This document shows positions 1-7,600 of a stretch of 30,258 nt of DNA, piece by piece. The position numbers and the translations under genes are program-made. Within the stretch, counting starts at the first letter, position 1. Each line of letters opens with the position of its first letter. The notes beneath the pieces were generated by a model. It was not told the DNA's origin. It was given only the letters and a program-made list of their open reading frames with translations, and searched no databases. Origin of the DNA: an uncultured Pirellulales bacterium (GTDB lineage Bacteria > Planctomycetota > Planctomycetia > Pirellulales > Lacipirellulaceae); assembly GCA_947258835.1 (NCBI GenBank), contig CAMYJY010000058.1:1-30258 (forward strand), written 5' to 3'.

Positions 1-63
1 TCCGTGAGAAATAAATTCAAACGACTTTTGCTATCCATGCTGTCAGCCTAAGCCGGACGCTCT

Positions 64-134
64 CTATCGCCCATCGGCTCAGGCGCGACAGAGGGAGGAC
101 CGCCCCCCCGTGCAAGCCGGGGGCAGGCTCTGAC
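64..134 (+). repeat. dispersed GC-rich palindromic repeat, half copy
   Basis: This stretch has one arm of a hairpin (64-80, ending CATCGGCTC), then GGCGCGACAGAGGG and a GC-rich module with CAAGCCGGGGGCAGGCTC. The same order recurs in reverse complement at 14127-14250, and the two modules recur separated at 27296-27375 and 27522-27558. The left arm of the hairpin is missing here. The rest of 1-285 holds no gene I can support; it is the leader of the channel operon. Confidence 0.7.
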
Positions 135-285
135 GCTTAGCTAGCACTCACAGAAGGCGACCTTTTTCCGAAATCGACTCATAAACTTTGCGGATTGATC
201 CGATTGTGTGGGTAGACGAAGGGCTGGGTTCGGCGTGCGCCGACGATATCAAACCACTAGCGTTTTTTGCTGACACTGAGAAAGG

Positions 286-1830
286 ATGCTCGCCGTGTCT
301 CGCGTGACTTCATTTTCCGAATGGTTATTGCGTCAAGCCTTTATTTGGGGGGGGCTGGCCAGTTTGGCCTTCTACACCTTCGGAGTGCAGAACGCACCGG
401 AAGGCTCCTTGCTCCAGCGTTATTTTGCTGGGCATCTGGTGGCCTATTGTACCACAGCTCTGTTTTTCATTGGTGCAGCCGCGCTGGTGATTAAGCTGCT
501 CGGTTTATGCTTGCAGTTTGCCACGCTCGACAGTGTGCAGTTGCCGACTGCCGCCGCGGGCGGCGAGACCGTGGAGGATGCGGCTGCCTTGCTAGCAGGC
601 GTCCGGCAGGCTTCGGAATCCGTGCAAGAGGGCTACTTGGTGCGCCGTTTGCGGGAAGCCTTGGAGTACATCGGGCAGAAAGGCTCGGCCGATACGCTGG
701 AGCCCCACTTACGTTACTTAGAAGAAAATGATCTGGCCAGGATGTACCAGGACTATGGCATGGTTCGCATTATCTTGTCGACCATTCCCATCTTGGGATT
801 CCTGGGAACCGTGATTGGCATCACCCTGGCCATTGGCAAAATGAATCTTGTCGGTGACGGTATGGAAGAGTCGTTGCCCGCAGTGGTCTCGGGTTTGAGC
901 GTGGCTTTTGATACGACGGCCTTGGCGCTGTCGCTCTCGACCGTGCTGCTGTTTTTGAAGTATTGCGTAGAACGCGTGGAGATGGTGTTGCTGACCGCGG
1001 TGGACACCAATGTATCGCGACAGCTGGTAGGTCGTTTCCAGCAGTTTGGCTCGGAAAACGATCCCCATCTGGCGTCGCTGTCTCGCATGTCAGAAAAACT
1101 GCTGGGGACGGTCGAAGCGGGAATGGAAAAGCAAAATCGATTGCTGCACGACTCGCTCAGCAAGTCCACCCGGCAGTGGTCGGAGATTCTGTCCAACACT
1201 GCGGCCACGGTGGATGAAGCCTTGTCGGGAGCGGTGGTCGAGGGGTTGACGCGGCATGCCCAGGCATTGAATGAGGGCGTCCAGCATCACGCCAGTGACA
1301 TGGAGCAAATGCTCCTGCGGCACGCGGAGCTACTCAATGAGGGCCTCCAGCAGCACACGAAGACCCTCAGCCAGGGTATGGATAGCCATCGGCAGGCGCT
1401 GCTGGTGGCCGAAAAAGAATTGGCCCAAGAAAATCGTCAGCATCTGGCCGAGGTGGAAACCGCAGTGGCTGAGACCATGCTGACAGCGACCAACCGCCAA
1501 GAGAAATTGATTGCCAGCAGCGAGACGCTCCTCAAAGAGATGCAGGTGGCGCTCGTGGAGGCGGCTGGTTCGAGCGTGGCACAACAAGAGCAGTTGATCA
1601 AACAGGGAGATATCTTGCTGCAGGTGGTCGAAGCCACCGGACAAATCAAACAGCTGGAAGATGCCCTCAACAATAATCTCAATGCCTTGGCCGGTGCGCA
1701 CGGTTTCCGTGAAACGGCTGCCGCCTTGGCTGCCTCACTCCAAGTGCTCAGTGCTCGGTTGGGAAATCCCGTGGTGCTGACGGGTGATGCCCAAAAATCC
1801 CAGGTTCCCTCGCAGACTCAGGCCGCATGA
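286..1830 (+). CDS. MotA/TolQ/ExbB-family proton channel protein with long C-terminal tail
   Basis: Predicted inner-membrane ion-channel subunit of the MotA/TolQ/ExbB superfamily, whose members form rings that use ion flow to drive a partner. Hydrophobic segments lie at about residues 14-34, 48-72, 158-184 and 198-224. The third contains GFLGTVIGIT, the family's GxxGTVxGI signature, and the fourth VAFDTTALALSLS matches the pore-helix pattern. Residues 250-514 form a long polar helical tail with loosely repeated Leu-Asn-Glu-Gly and His-rich segments, far longer than TolQ or ExbB and closer in plan to tailed MotA-like proteins such as ZorA. ATG 286 lies directly against AAAGG, so GTG at 295, spaced 9 bases from it, may be the true start. 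The stop overlaps the next gene by ATGA. Family is clear; substrate and partner are unknown. Confidence 0.88.
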   Translation: MLAVSRVTSFSEWLLRQAFIWGGLASLAFYTFGVQNAPEGSLLQRYFAGHLVAYCTTALFFIGAAALVIKLLGLCLQFATLDSVQLPTAAAGGETVEDAAALLAGVRQASESVQEGYLVRRLREALEYIGQKGSADTLEPHLRYLEENDLARMYQDYGMVRIILSTIPILGFLGTVIGITLAIGKMNLVGDGMEESLPAVVSGLSVAFDTTALALSLSTVLLFLKYCVERVEMVLLTAVDTNVSRQLVGRFQQFGSENDPHLASLSRMSEKLLGTVEAGMEKQNRLLHDSLSKSTRQWSEILSNTAATVDEALSGAVVEGLTRHAQALNEGVQHHASDMEQMLLRHAELLNEGLQQHTKTLSQGMDSHRQALLVAEKELAQENRQHLAEVETAVAETMLTATNRQEKLIASSETLLKEMQVALVEAAGSSVAQQEQLIKQGDILLQVVEATGQIKQLEDALNNNLNALAGAHGFRETAAALAASLQVLSARLGNPVVLTGDAQKSQVPSQTQAA

Positions 1831-3797
1831 AAAATTCCTCGACCAGCGACAATTTGAACGCGGTCGGCCTGTTCCCCTTTCTCGCCGTACTGCTCTGTAC
1901 CATGGGGGCCCTGTTGGTGCTGTTGGTGGTGTTCGCCCAGCGCGTGGGCCAACGTCAGGCGACCGCGGTGCTGCCAGATCAGGCCGCAGCGGATCATTTT
2001 GCCCTGCGGGACTTGCTGCAGAGTCGGTTGGACCAGGTCCGAGAGCACCAGCAGAAACTGGCAGCCATCGAGCAGCAGGTGGCCGAGCAGCTGCAAGGTG
2101 AGCAAGAGCGGCTCAGCCACTTGGAGGAGCATGCGCGGCGTTTGGAACACGAGTTGGCGAAGTTAACCATCGCTGCCGAGCAGTTGGCGGCCACCGAACA
2201 CAGTCAGTCGGTGGATCAGGAGCAGGCGGAACGCGAGCTGGAGAGACTCCAACAACAGATTGTAGAAAAACAGACGCTCATCGCCGAGTTGCGGGCGCAA
2301 GACACGGGTGACAAGTCCTATGCCGTGGTACCGTATCGGGGACCGCATGGTACCTCGCGTCAGCCAATTTATATTGAGTGCACGCGGCAGGGAGTCGTCC
2401 TGCACCCCGCGGGTATTGAGCTGGCGGAGGCTGACTTTATCGATACCTCGTGGCCCGGCAATCCCTTGGCTGCCGTGCTGCGAGCCTCACGCGAGTATCT
2501 CAACCGCAGCGCTGCGGAGCAGGGTCAGGCCGAGCCACCAGATCCCTATCCGGTGATTTTGATACGACCTGACGCCATTCGCCAATATGCCCAAGTGCGG
2601 GCTGCGATTCAGGCTTGGGATGCAGATTTTGGCTACGAGTTTGTCAATCGTGATTGGCAGCTAAAATTCCCCGAACTGCCCGATCCCCAACTGGCACGTA
2701 TCCAACAACATGCCCTCATGATTGCTCGGGATCGTTTGCAACGGTTGGTCCAATCGGCCCCCAGCCGCTATCAAGGACTCGGGGCGGCAGGGTCTGCCCG
2801 TGGCTTAAACGGGGGGCGGTCGGTCAGTGCGGGTTACCGCTCGGAAGGCACGGGCTCGCTGCCGTTGGTTGCTGGACTGCCCGCGGGTGGCGAGGATGCG
2901 CACGGTTTGCAGCCGGGTGGACGAGGTACCAACACAGGTGAGGCGGGTCCTGGCGAGCGGGGAGCGGGCGCTGAGTCGAGCCCAAGTTGGTCAGAGTCAA
3001 CGGCCGGAGATTCCGCCGGTGGCCTGGGGATGGTGAGTGAAGCTGCCCCAGGGTTGGGAGGTCCGGGCGGGAAGGCAGCCGGCGCCTCCCACGCCGAAGC
3101 TGGCCACAACAGCGGAGATTATGGTCGGGCGGCTGGCGGGGCAGCTGCTGACGGTCCCTTGTTTGCTGGCCCAGACGGCGACGCGGCCACCGGCAGTATT
3201 TCCGGACAGCCCGCTCACGAGGGAAATGCCGCTGCGGGTTCGGAGGCTACCGGCTGGGCGGGAATTCCCAGCGGTTCCGCCCCGGGTGGTGTCTCCGGGA
3301 ACTCCCAGCCGGCAGGTCCCGCTGGACAGACCAGCAGTTCGAGCTCTGCGACCGCCAGCGGTGGCGGGGCCAGTCGTGGCGCCGGTGACCAGTTGGCGAG
3401 CATTGCCGACATGCGTGGAAACAATTGGGCCGTGCGTGGAGGGGGGCCTGGGGCTCTCGCCATTCGCCGGACGATACAAGTGGTGGTCCGCGATGACCGG
3501 TTGGCGATCTTGCCGAGTCGGCATGCCACCGCCGGGCCGGCAGCTACGGGAGTGGTCGTGCCCTTGGACCAAGCTGCGGAGCAAATTTCCGAACAATTTG
3601 TCGGTGCGCTCCGCCAGCGGATCGAGCACTGGGGGCTGGCCGGCAGCGGTCTTTATTGGCGTCCCGTGTTGGAACTGCGGGTGGGTCCCGAGGCCCAGCA
3701 GCGGGCTGCTGAGGTGCGGCAGCTCCTGCGCGACAGCGGTGTGGAAGTTCGAGTGCCCGAAACTGCCCGACAGATAGGTGACCATGCGCGGCGCTAA
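1827..3797 (+). CDS. single-TM coiled-coil partner protein of the channel locus, Gly/Ser-rich linker
   Basis: Large protein of unknown function, probably a membrane-anchored partner of the upstream channel. One N-terminal transmembrane helix at about 13-37 (PFLAVLLCTMGALLVLLVV) sits where ExbD/TolR/MotB carry theirs, but Ala replaces the ion-conducting Asp of the PF-x-D pattern. A coiled coil follows at about 45-160, then a folded region at 165-310, a Gly/Ser/Ala-rich low-complexity linker at about 315-535, and a C-terminal alpha/beta-looking domain at about 540-656. The start overlaps the previous stop as ATGA, so translation is probably coupled, and the 3' end runs into the next gene. It is not recognisable as OmpA-like; no peptidoglycan-binding motif is visible. 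Existence as a gene is secure; role is inferred from topology and context. Confidence 0.8.
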   Translation: MKNSSTSDNLNAVGLFPFLAVLLCTMGALLVLLVVFAQRVGQRQATAVLPDQAAADHFALRDLLQSRLDQVREHQQKLAAIEQQVAEQLQGEQERLSHLEEHARRLEHELAKLTIAAEQLAATEHSQSVDQEQAERELERLQQQIVEKQTLIAELRAQDTGDKSYAVVPYRGPHGTSRQPIYIECTRQGVVLHPAGIELAEADFIDTSWPGNPLAAVLRASREYLNRSAAEQGQAEPPDPYPVILIRPDAIRQYAQVRAAIQAWDADFGYEFVNRDWQLKFPELPDPQLARIQQHALMIARDRLQRLVQSAPSRYQGLGAAGSARGLNGGRSVSAGYRSEGTGSLPLVAGLPAGGEDAHGLQPGGRGTNTGEAGPGERGAGAESSPSWSESTAGDSAGGLGMVSEAAPGLGGPGGKAAGASHAEAGHNSGDYGRAAGGAAADGPLFAGPDGDAATGSISGQPAHEGNAAAGSEATGWAGIPSGSAPGGVSGNSQPAGPAGQTSSSSSATASGGGASRGAGDQLASIADMRGNNWAVRGGGPGALAIRRTIQVVVRDDRLAILPSRHATAGPAATGVVVPLDQAAEQISEQFVGALRQRIEHWGLAGSGLYWRPVLELRVGPEAQQRAAEVRQLLRDSGVEVRVPETARQIGDHARR

Positions 3798-4818
3798 GTG
3801 GCATGCCCCCGACTCCGAAGCAGCGGGTGAGGATTCCTTTTTGGATGTGGTCGCCAACGTGGTGGGCGTGCTGATCATCCTGGTGATGGTCGTTGGTCTG
3901 CAGGCCTCCCAAGCCTTGGCACCTGCTGCGCGGCAGCAGGCCCCCCGAGCTGAGGAGTTGTCTCAGCTGCAGGCGGAACTGGACACGGCCAGCCGGGAGG
4001 CCAGCAAGTCGCGGCGGGCGATCCAAGAGCAGGCGGATCGCGCAGTGGCAATTCGCCGCGAGGTGGTCGCGCAGGATCAGGCGCGGGTGCAGTTGGCCAT
4101 GCATCGGACCGTGATCGAGCAAGACATTCAAGAGCGCCGCGCGCAGCTCGATCGTGACCGGCAGCATGAGTTTGACGTCCAGCGCCAACTGGTCGAGACG
4201 CGGCTGCAGCTGGAAGAACTGACGCAAGCGCAGCTGGCCCACGAACCCAACCCAGCCGTGGAAGAGGTGGAATGCGTGCCCACCCCCCTGGCCAAAACAA
4301 TCGACGGACCGGCAGTCCACCTGCGGCTCCGGCAGGGGTTGGTGTCGATTGTCCCCTTCCGGCAACTGCAGGAGCAGGTGGAGCAAAACCTGGCCAGCAT
4401 CCGCCATCGTTTGCAAGGGCGGGATGGCGTTGTGGAGATTTATGGTCCGATCGAAGGGTATCGCCTGAGGTTTGTCGTGCAGAAGACAAACCAGGCACGT
4501 GGTGTGAATGGACCGCTGGTGGGCCAAATGCAGCGGCGCGGTGTTGAATATCTGGGCGAGTTTTTGCCAAACTCCGTCAACATGGGGCAGGATGTCGAAC
4601 AGGCCCTCCTGCCAGGCTCGGCATTGCACGCGTTGCTGCAGCAACACCGTCGTTTACGGACGCCTGTGGTGGTCTGGCTGTATACGGACAGTTTTGACGC
4701 CTTCCGTCTCCTGAAGCGTAGCTTGTGGGAGATGGGATTCGCGGTGGCGACCCGGCCGCTGGAGCCGGGCGCAAAAATTAAAGCGTCTTCCCGAGGAACC
4801 AAGGCCTCGGCACAATAG
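3784..4818 (+). CDS. single-TM coiled-coil partner protein with ExbD/MotB-like membrane Asp
   Basis: Third gene of the channel locus. The N-terminal helix reads DSFLDVVANVVGVLIILVMVV (positions 3835-3897), matching the ExbD/TolR/MotB layout in which an Asp at the start of the single membrane helix carries the proton. A long coiled coil follows (about residues 40-160), then a globular C-terminal domain of about 170 residues. The last domain resembles in plan the C-terminal domain of the preceding gene's product, so the two may form a hetero-pair. I chose ATG 3784, preceded by AGGTGA at 3775-3780; GTG 3778 is in frame but would use up that ribosome site. It overlaps the upstream gene by 14 bp. 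Likely co-expressed with both upstream genes. Confidence 0.8.
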   Translation: MRGAKWHAPDSEAAGEDSFLDVVANVVGVLIILVMVVGLQASQALAPAARQQAPRAEELSQLQAELDTASREASKSRRAIQEQADRAVAIRREVVAQDQARVQLAMHRTVIEQDIQERRAQLDRDRQHEFDVQRQLVETRLQLEELTQAQLAHEPNPAVEEVECVPTPLAKTIDGPAVHLRLRQGLVSIVPFRQLQEQVEQNLASIRHRLQGRDGVVEIYGPIEGYRLRFVVQKTNQARGVNGPLVGQMQRRGVEYLGEFLPNSVNMGQDVEQALLPGSALHALLQQHRRLRTPVVVWLYTDSFDAFRLLKRSLWEMGFAVATRPLEPGAKIKASSRGTKASAQ

Positions 4819-4851
4819 CCGACCGACCGGGGGGTAGCAGCGCCCTATCAC

Positions 4852-5038
4852 GGGGTCTGGCTCATTTTTTCGGCGCGTTCACTCATCCTATCAATACCAA
4901 CACAGCCGCCGAAAAAATGTGCCTGACCCCTTCGGCGCTCCGGCGCGTTCACTCATCCTATCAATACCAACACAGCCGCCGAAAAAATGTGCCTGACCCC
5001 TTCGGCGCTCCGGCGCGTTCACTCATCCTATCAATACC
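4852..5038. repeat. REP-like inverted repeat with 70-bp tandem amplification
   Basis: Arms at 4852-4875 and 4907-4930 are inverted copies matching at 22 of 24 positions: the left reads GGGGTCTGGCTCATTTTTTC, the right when reversed reads GGGGTCAGGCACATTTTTTC. The segment starting CGGCGCGTTCACTCATCC is then repeated with a 70-bp period (4871-4940, 4941-5010, partial 5011-5038). A second copy with the same arm asymmetry is at 22022-22103. Such elements are typically moved by REP-associated Y1 transposases; none is encoded here. It lies directly downstream of the channel operon and could also act as a transcript-end hairpin. Confidence 0.85.
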
Positions 5039-5070
5039 CTGCTGCCCCCTTCGGCGCCTCGACTTCCGCG

Positions 5071-5535
5071 TTATCGCGACGCCCGCTTGCGGCTTTTGGT
5101 CTTCTTGTTCTTCTCTTTTTTGGGCCGGTCTTTCACGGGCCGAGGCACGTGAAATTCCGACATCCGCACGCGTGCCATGCTCTGGCAGGATTCCGCGTTG
5201 ATTTTCCGCAAAACATCCTCCAGTCGCGTCTTGGACTTTTCGTGGATGTTGTTCAGCGGCGGAAACTCGGGGGCCAGGGGGCCATCGACCGCTTCCATGA
5301 TGTCCAGCAGGGTCACTTTGGTCAGCGGCCTGAGGAGCGAATAACCGCCCTCCACACCGCGCGTGGACCTCAGAATACCGTGGTTCACCAGGACGCGTAG
5401 GATTTGCAGCAGAAACCGCTCGGGCATTTCACCCGCCTTGGCAATCATGCTACAGGGAATGGGCTCACCTTGCGGGGCATCCGCCAAATACAACACAGCA
5501 CCAATTGCATACGCCGAAGCGCGAGACATCCGCAT
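5071..5535 (-). CDS. Rrf2-family transcriptional regulator
   Basis: A 154-residue DNA-binding protein of the Rrf2/IscR/NsrR family. The N-terminal winged helix begins MSRASAYAIGAVLYLA and continues through PERFLLQILRVLVNHGILRSTRGVEGGYSL (about residues 30-60), which is the family's hallmark recognition helix and wing with the RGxxGGY motif. Iron-sulfur members have three cysteines around residues 90-105; here only one Cys is visible in that part (ESCQSM), so a canonical cluster seems unlikely. The C-terminus is a Lys/Arg-rich tail of about 20 residues. ATG 5535 is preceded by GGAG at five bases and matches the family N-terminus; the longer open frame upstream is not typical. It stands alone and its targets are unknown. 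Confidence 0.85.
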   Translation of the reverse strand: MRMSRASAYAIGAVLYLADAPQGEPIPCSMIAKAGEMPERFLLQILRVLVNHGILRSTRGVEGGYSLLRPLTKVTLLDIMEAVDGPLAPEFPPLNNIHEKSKTRLEDVLRKINAESCQSMARVRMSEFHVPRPVKDRPKKEKNKKTKSRKRASR

Positions 5536-5965
5536 AGAAACTCCAAACTGCCTGGTAGGCAGGGTCGCGTGGTGTTCGCTCTGGGCCACACCAATCAACC
5601 CTGCTTGGGATAGGCGACTCAAAAAAGGAAAGCGCAAAAAAACAGGGAAAGCCCCAATTGCACGAATAGGTGCAGTCCCACTAGAACGCATCCTAACGCA
5701 CAGTAAGTTGCATGTCAATCGTTCTTATTTCAGGAAGTAATAAAAACATGGAGGGAAGGGGGCAAAAGACCCTACTGGCACCGCCTGCTCAGGTGGGGCC
5801 AATCGCATCCCAAGCGGGCCGTCAGTATGGTCCGGCGGGTTGGTCAATGTCAAGTTTTATCCTGTTTTTGCTGATTCTAGCGAGCTGTGGGGCGGAAGCC
5901 CGAACCGCTGGCGGCCAGGTGTTGGATTGCCTGGCAAAACGCGTGCGCAACTGCGTGGGGGCAGT
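5536..5965. other. intergenic region with no confident gene
   Basis: This 430-bp stretch is the upstream region of the Rrf2 gene and the downstream flank of lspA. A possible 40-codon frame at 5847-5969 (+) begins MSSFILFLLILASC, which looks like a lipoprotein signal with LASC lipobox, but it has no good ribosome site and ends inside the lspA stop. I see no terminator or repeat of note. Confidence 0.5.
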
Positions 5966-6511
5966 TTAATTTTGCCTCCGGTAAGAGTGTACTAGGAGTA
6001 AACCCGCGCCCAGCACGAGCGCTGCGTCGGCGATGTTGTAGTTCGGCCACACCCACTGCTGGTTCCATTGGCACAAAATCCAGTCCCGCACGGCGTAGAC
6101 GGATTCCCCCCGGCGGTGTGGCTGAAACAGATCCCAGGTCAAGCCTGCTAGGCCTAAACGATCGTAGAGATTGCCAAGAATGCCACCCGTGACGCATCCC
6201 AAGGCAATCGTGAGCAGGCGATCTTCCGCGGCACGAAAGTAGTAGAGCCAAACAGGGATAGCGATTAATGCGATCAGTGAGAATATGGCGAACAGTCCCA
6301 CTTGGCCCTGCCCGATGCCGAATAAGGCGCCCTCATTGAGGCTTTTTTGAATGCCCACATGATCTCGCCAGAGCCACCACTCGCTGCCGTGGAACATGTC
6401 CGCTCGACGAAAGACCCAATGCTTGGTCCACAAGTCGAGCGCACAGACCGCCGCCGCCAGTACGATGAATAGGGCTACGCGACGAAGTGCAATAGGTTGA
6501 GTCTTGGTCAC
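5966..6511 (-). CDS. lspA: lipoprotein signal peptidase (signal peptidase II)
   Basis: Inner-membrane aspartic protease that removes signal peptides from prolipoproteins after lipid attachment to the lipobox cysteine. The 181-residue protein has four hydrophobic helices (about 10-28, 70-92, 98-116, 160-176). Family motifs are visible: GNLYDRL at 113-119, the catalytic Asp in VRDW (D143) and the catalytic Asp in NIADAAL (D162), 19 residues apart as in the E. coli enzyme. GTG 6511 is the start, with AAGGAAG six bases upstream. A tryptophan-rich insert of about 20 residues at 44-55 lies in the periplasmic loop. It follows the DksA-type gene on the same strand with a 150-bp gap, so co-transcription is plausible. 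Confidence 0.95.
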   Translation of the reverse strand: MTKTQPIALRRVALFIVLAAAVCALDLWTKHWVFRRADMFHGSEWWLWRDHVGIQKSLNEGALFGIGQGQVGLFAIFSLIALIAIPVWLYYFRAAEDRLLTIALGCVTGGILGNLYDRLGLAGLTWDLFQPHRRGESVYAVRDWILCQWNQQWVWPNYNIADAALVLGAGLLLVHSYRRQN

Positions 6512-6661
6512 CGTTTGCTTCCTTGAACCTACCGGCTGGCTGGGGACTCGTGATGGGGCCCCGCTGGTTGCTTGGCAGTGGAATGCGGTGGGCGGATCTA
6601 GGGGGAGTGGGCCCGTTGTACCAAGCGGGGGCGGCCGGACTGGGGCCAGACGCGGCTGCGC

Positions 6662-7030
6662 TTAGCTGGCCAAGCCGCGGTCCTGCTGTGCCGCGCACTT
6701 GACGCATTTTGGGGTGTGCGGCAAGGCATTGAGGCGAGTTTTGGGGATCGGCTGGCCACAGCCCAAGCAGGTGCCGTAATTCCCCTCTTCAATTCGCTGC
6801 AGAGCCGACTCGATCATGCTCAGGGTGTCTTCTTCCGTGGCCAGGAGACTTAAGGTAAATTCCTGCTCAAAGTTATCGCTGCCGAGTTCCGCCATGTGGA
6901 TGGGCATGCTGGGTGCTTCCGCATGGTCACCCCCCAGGGCCGCATCGGCCATCGCTGAAACGTCCCCGCGGAGCCGATCTCGTAGCCCGCGGAGTCGATC
7001 CTGATACACCTTCATGTCTGCTTTTTTCAT
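6662..7030 (-). CDS. DksA/TraR-family C4 zinc-finger protein
   Basis: A 122-residue protein of the DksA/TraR family, whose members bind RNA polymerase through the secondary channel or act as related zinc-finger regulators. A helical N-terminal coiled-coil part (about 5-30 and 52-82) precedes a C4 zinc finger with CxxC pairs at C88/C91 and C109/C112. The segment RIEEGNYGTCLGCGQPIP is the family signature. The DxxDA tip motif of true DksA is not evident, so the role in the stringent response is uncertain. The start ATG follows AGGGAC. Genes of this kind are often found next to lspA in planctomycetes, as here. Confidence 0.88.
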   Translation of the reverse strand: MKKADMKVYQDRLRGLRDRLRGDVSAMADAALGGDHAEAPSMPIHMAELGSDNFEQEFTLSLLATEEDTLSMIESALQRIEEGNYGTCLGCGQPIPKTRLNALPHTPKCVKCAAQQDRGLAS

Positions 7031-7046
7031 CTACATGTCCCTTATC

Positions 7047-7140
7047 TGCAGTTTCTGCCAGAACGGCCGGAGGCCGTTCTGGCAGAAGTAAATTGATCTG
7101 AACAAAAGTCGATCGTGAAGACTCGCCCTGGGATGATCAC
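7047..7140 (+). repeat. dispersed hairpin repeat, copy 1
   Basis: A perfect 16-bp inverted repeat (7053-7068 and 7072-7087, core AACGGCC) with a 3-base loop is followed by a conserved tail containing AGTAAATTGATCTG and GTCGATCGTGAAGACTC. The same hairpin-plus-tail unit is at 10347-10440 (+) and 20785-20880 (-), with a degraded copy at 23836-23884. Here it lies 17 bp upstream of the DksA-type start, pointing the other way. Confidence 0.88.
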
Positions 7141-7261
7141 AACACGCAACCTTATGCAATCGAAGCCCGGCAGGTCGCCTAGCAGCTGTCCGCGCGAGTG
7201 ATTTTGACTGGTTTGTGCTCAGCCTTGTTATTCTAAGCCCCGCTGGCCCGGCGGTCAAACG

Positions 7262-7300
7262 CCCGTTGCTCGGCCCCGTTGCTCGGCCCCGTTGCTCGGC
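7262..7300. repeat. 13-bp tandem repeat, three copies
   Basis: The unit CCCGTTGCTCGGC is repeated three times without change. It is in the intergenic region between the divergent DksA-type gene and thrC, which otherwise holds repeats and no gene I can support. Confidence 0.9.
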
Positions 7301-7410
7301 CAGTGGTGAGAAGCTGCGCTGTCGGTGGTCGTGCGGCGACCAACGGGAACGGTCACCTGTCGTCTCAGCGGTAGTTTGCCTTGGCTGGCGGCCCTTGGCT
7401 GGCACTGCGG

Positions 7411-7488
7411 GGCAGGTCCCCCGTTCCAGCCGGGGGCAGGTCCCCCGTTCCAGCCGGGGGCAGGTCCCCCGTTCAAGCCGGGGGCAGG
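7411..7488. repeat. 24-bp tandem repeat, three copies plus a partial one
   Basis: The 24-bp unit contains GGTCCCCCGTTCCAGCCGGG; the third copy has CAAG for CCAG. It is a tandem amplification of the GC-rich module also found singly at 95-134, 14127-14167 and 27522-27558. Confidence 0.9.
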
Positions 7489-7600
7489 TTCTGACGCCGC
7501 TGAAACCTGAGTTGCGATTGTTGATCTGGCCAAGTAAACTGGCATAAGTCCTTGTATAGTTTGTGCTTACCACCAAAAATTCTGTGTTTGCGAGATATTT

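Noticed and set aside
2997..3878. Long minus-strand open frame under the second channel-locus gene
   Set aside because: It is the shadow of a GC-rich, Gly/Ser-rich coding region on the plus strand, with low-complexity Pro/Arg translation and no family features.
286..4818. Complete Zorya defence system
   Set aside because: The channel protein has a ZorA-like tail, but the partners lack a MotB/OmpA-type peptidoglycan domain and no ZorC, ZorD or ZorE gene follows.
5847..5969. 40-codon plus-strand frame beginning MSSFILFLLILASC with a lipobox, next to lspA
   Set aside because: No convincing ribosome site, very short after the lipobox, and ends within the lspA stop; more likely chance.
7411..7488. 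24-bp repeats as a CRISPR array
   Set aside because: The units are contiguous with no spacers, so they are a plain tandem repeat.
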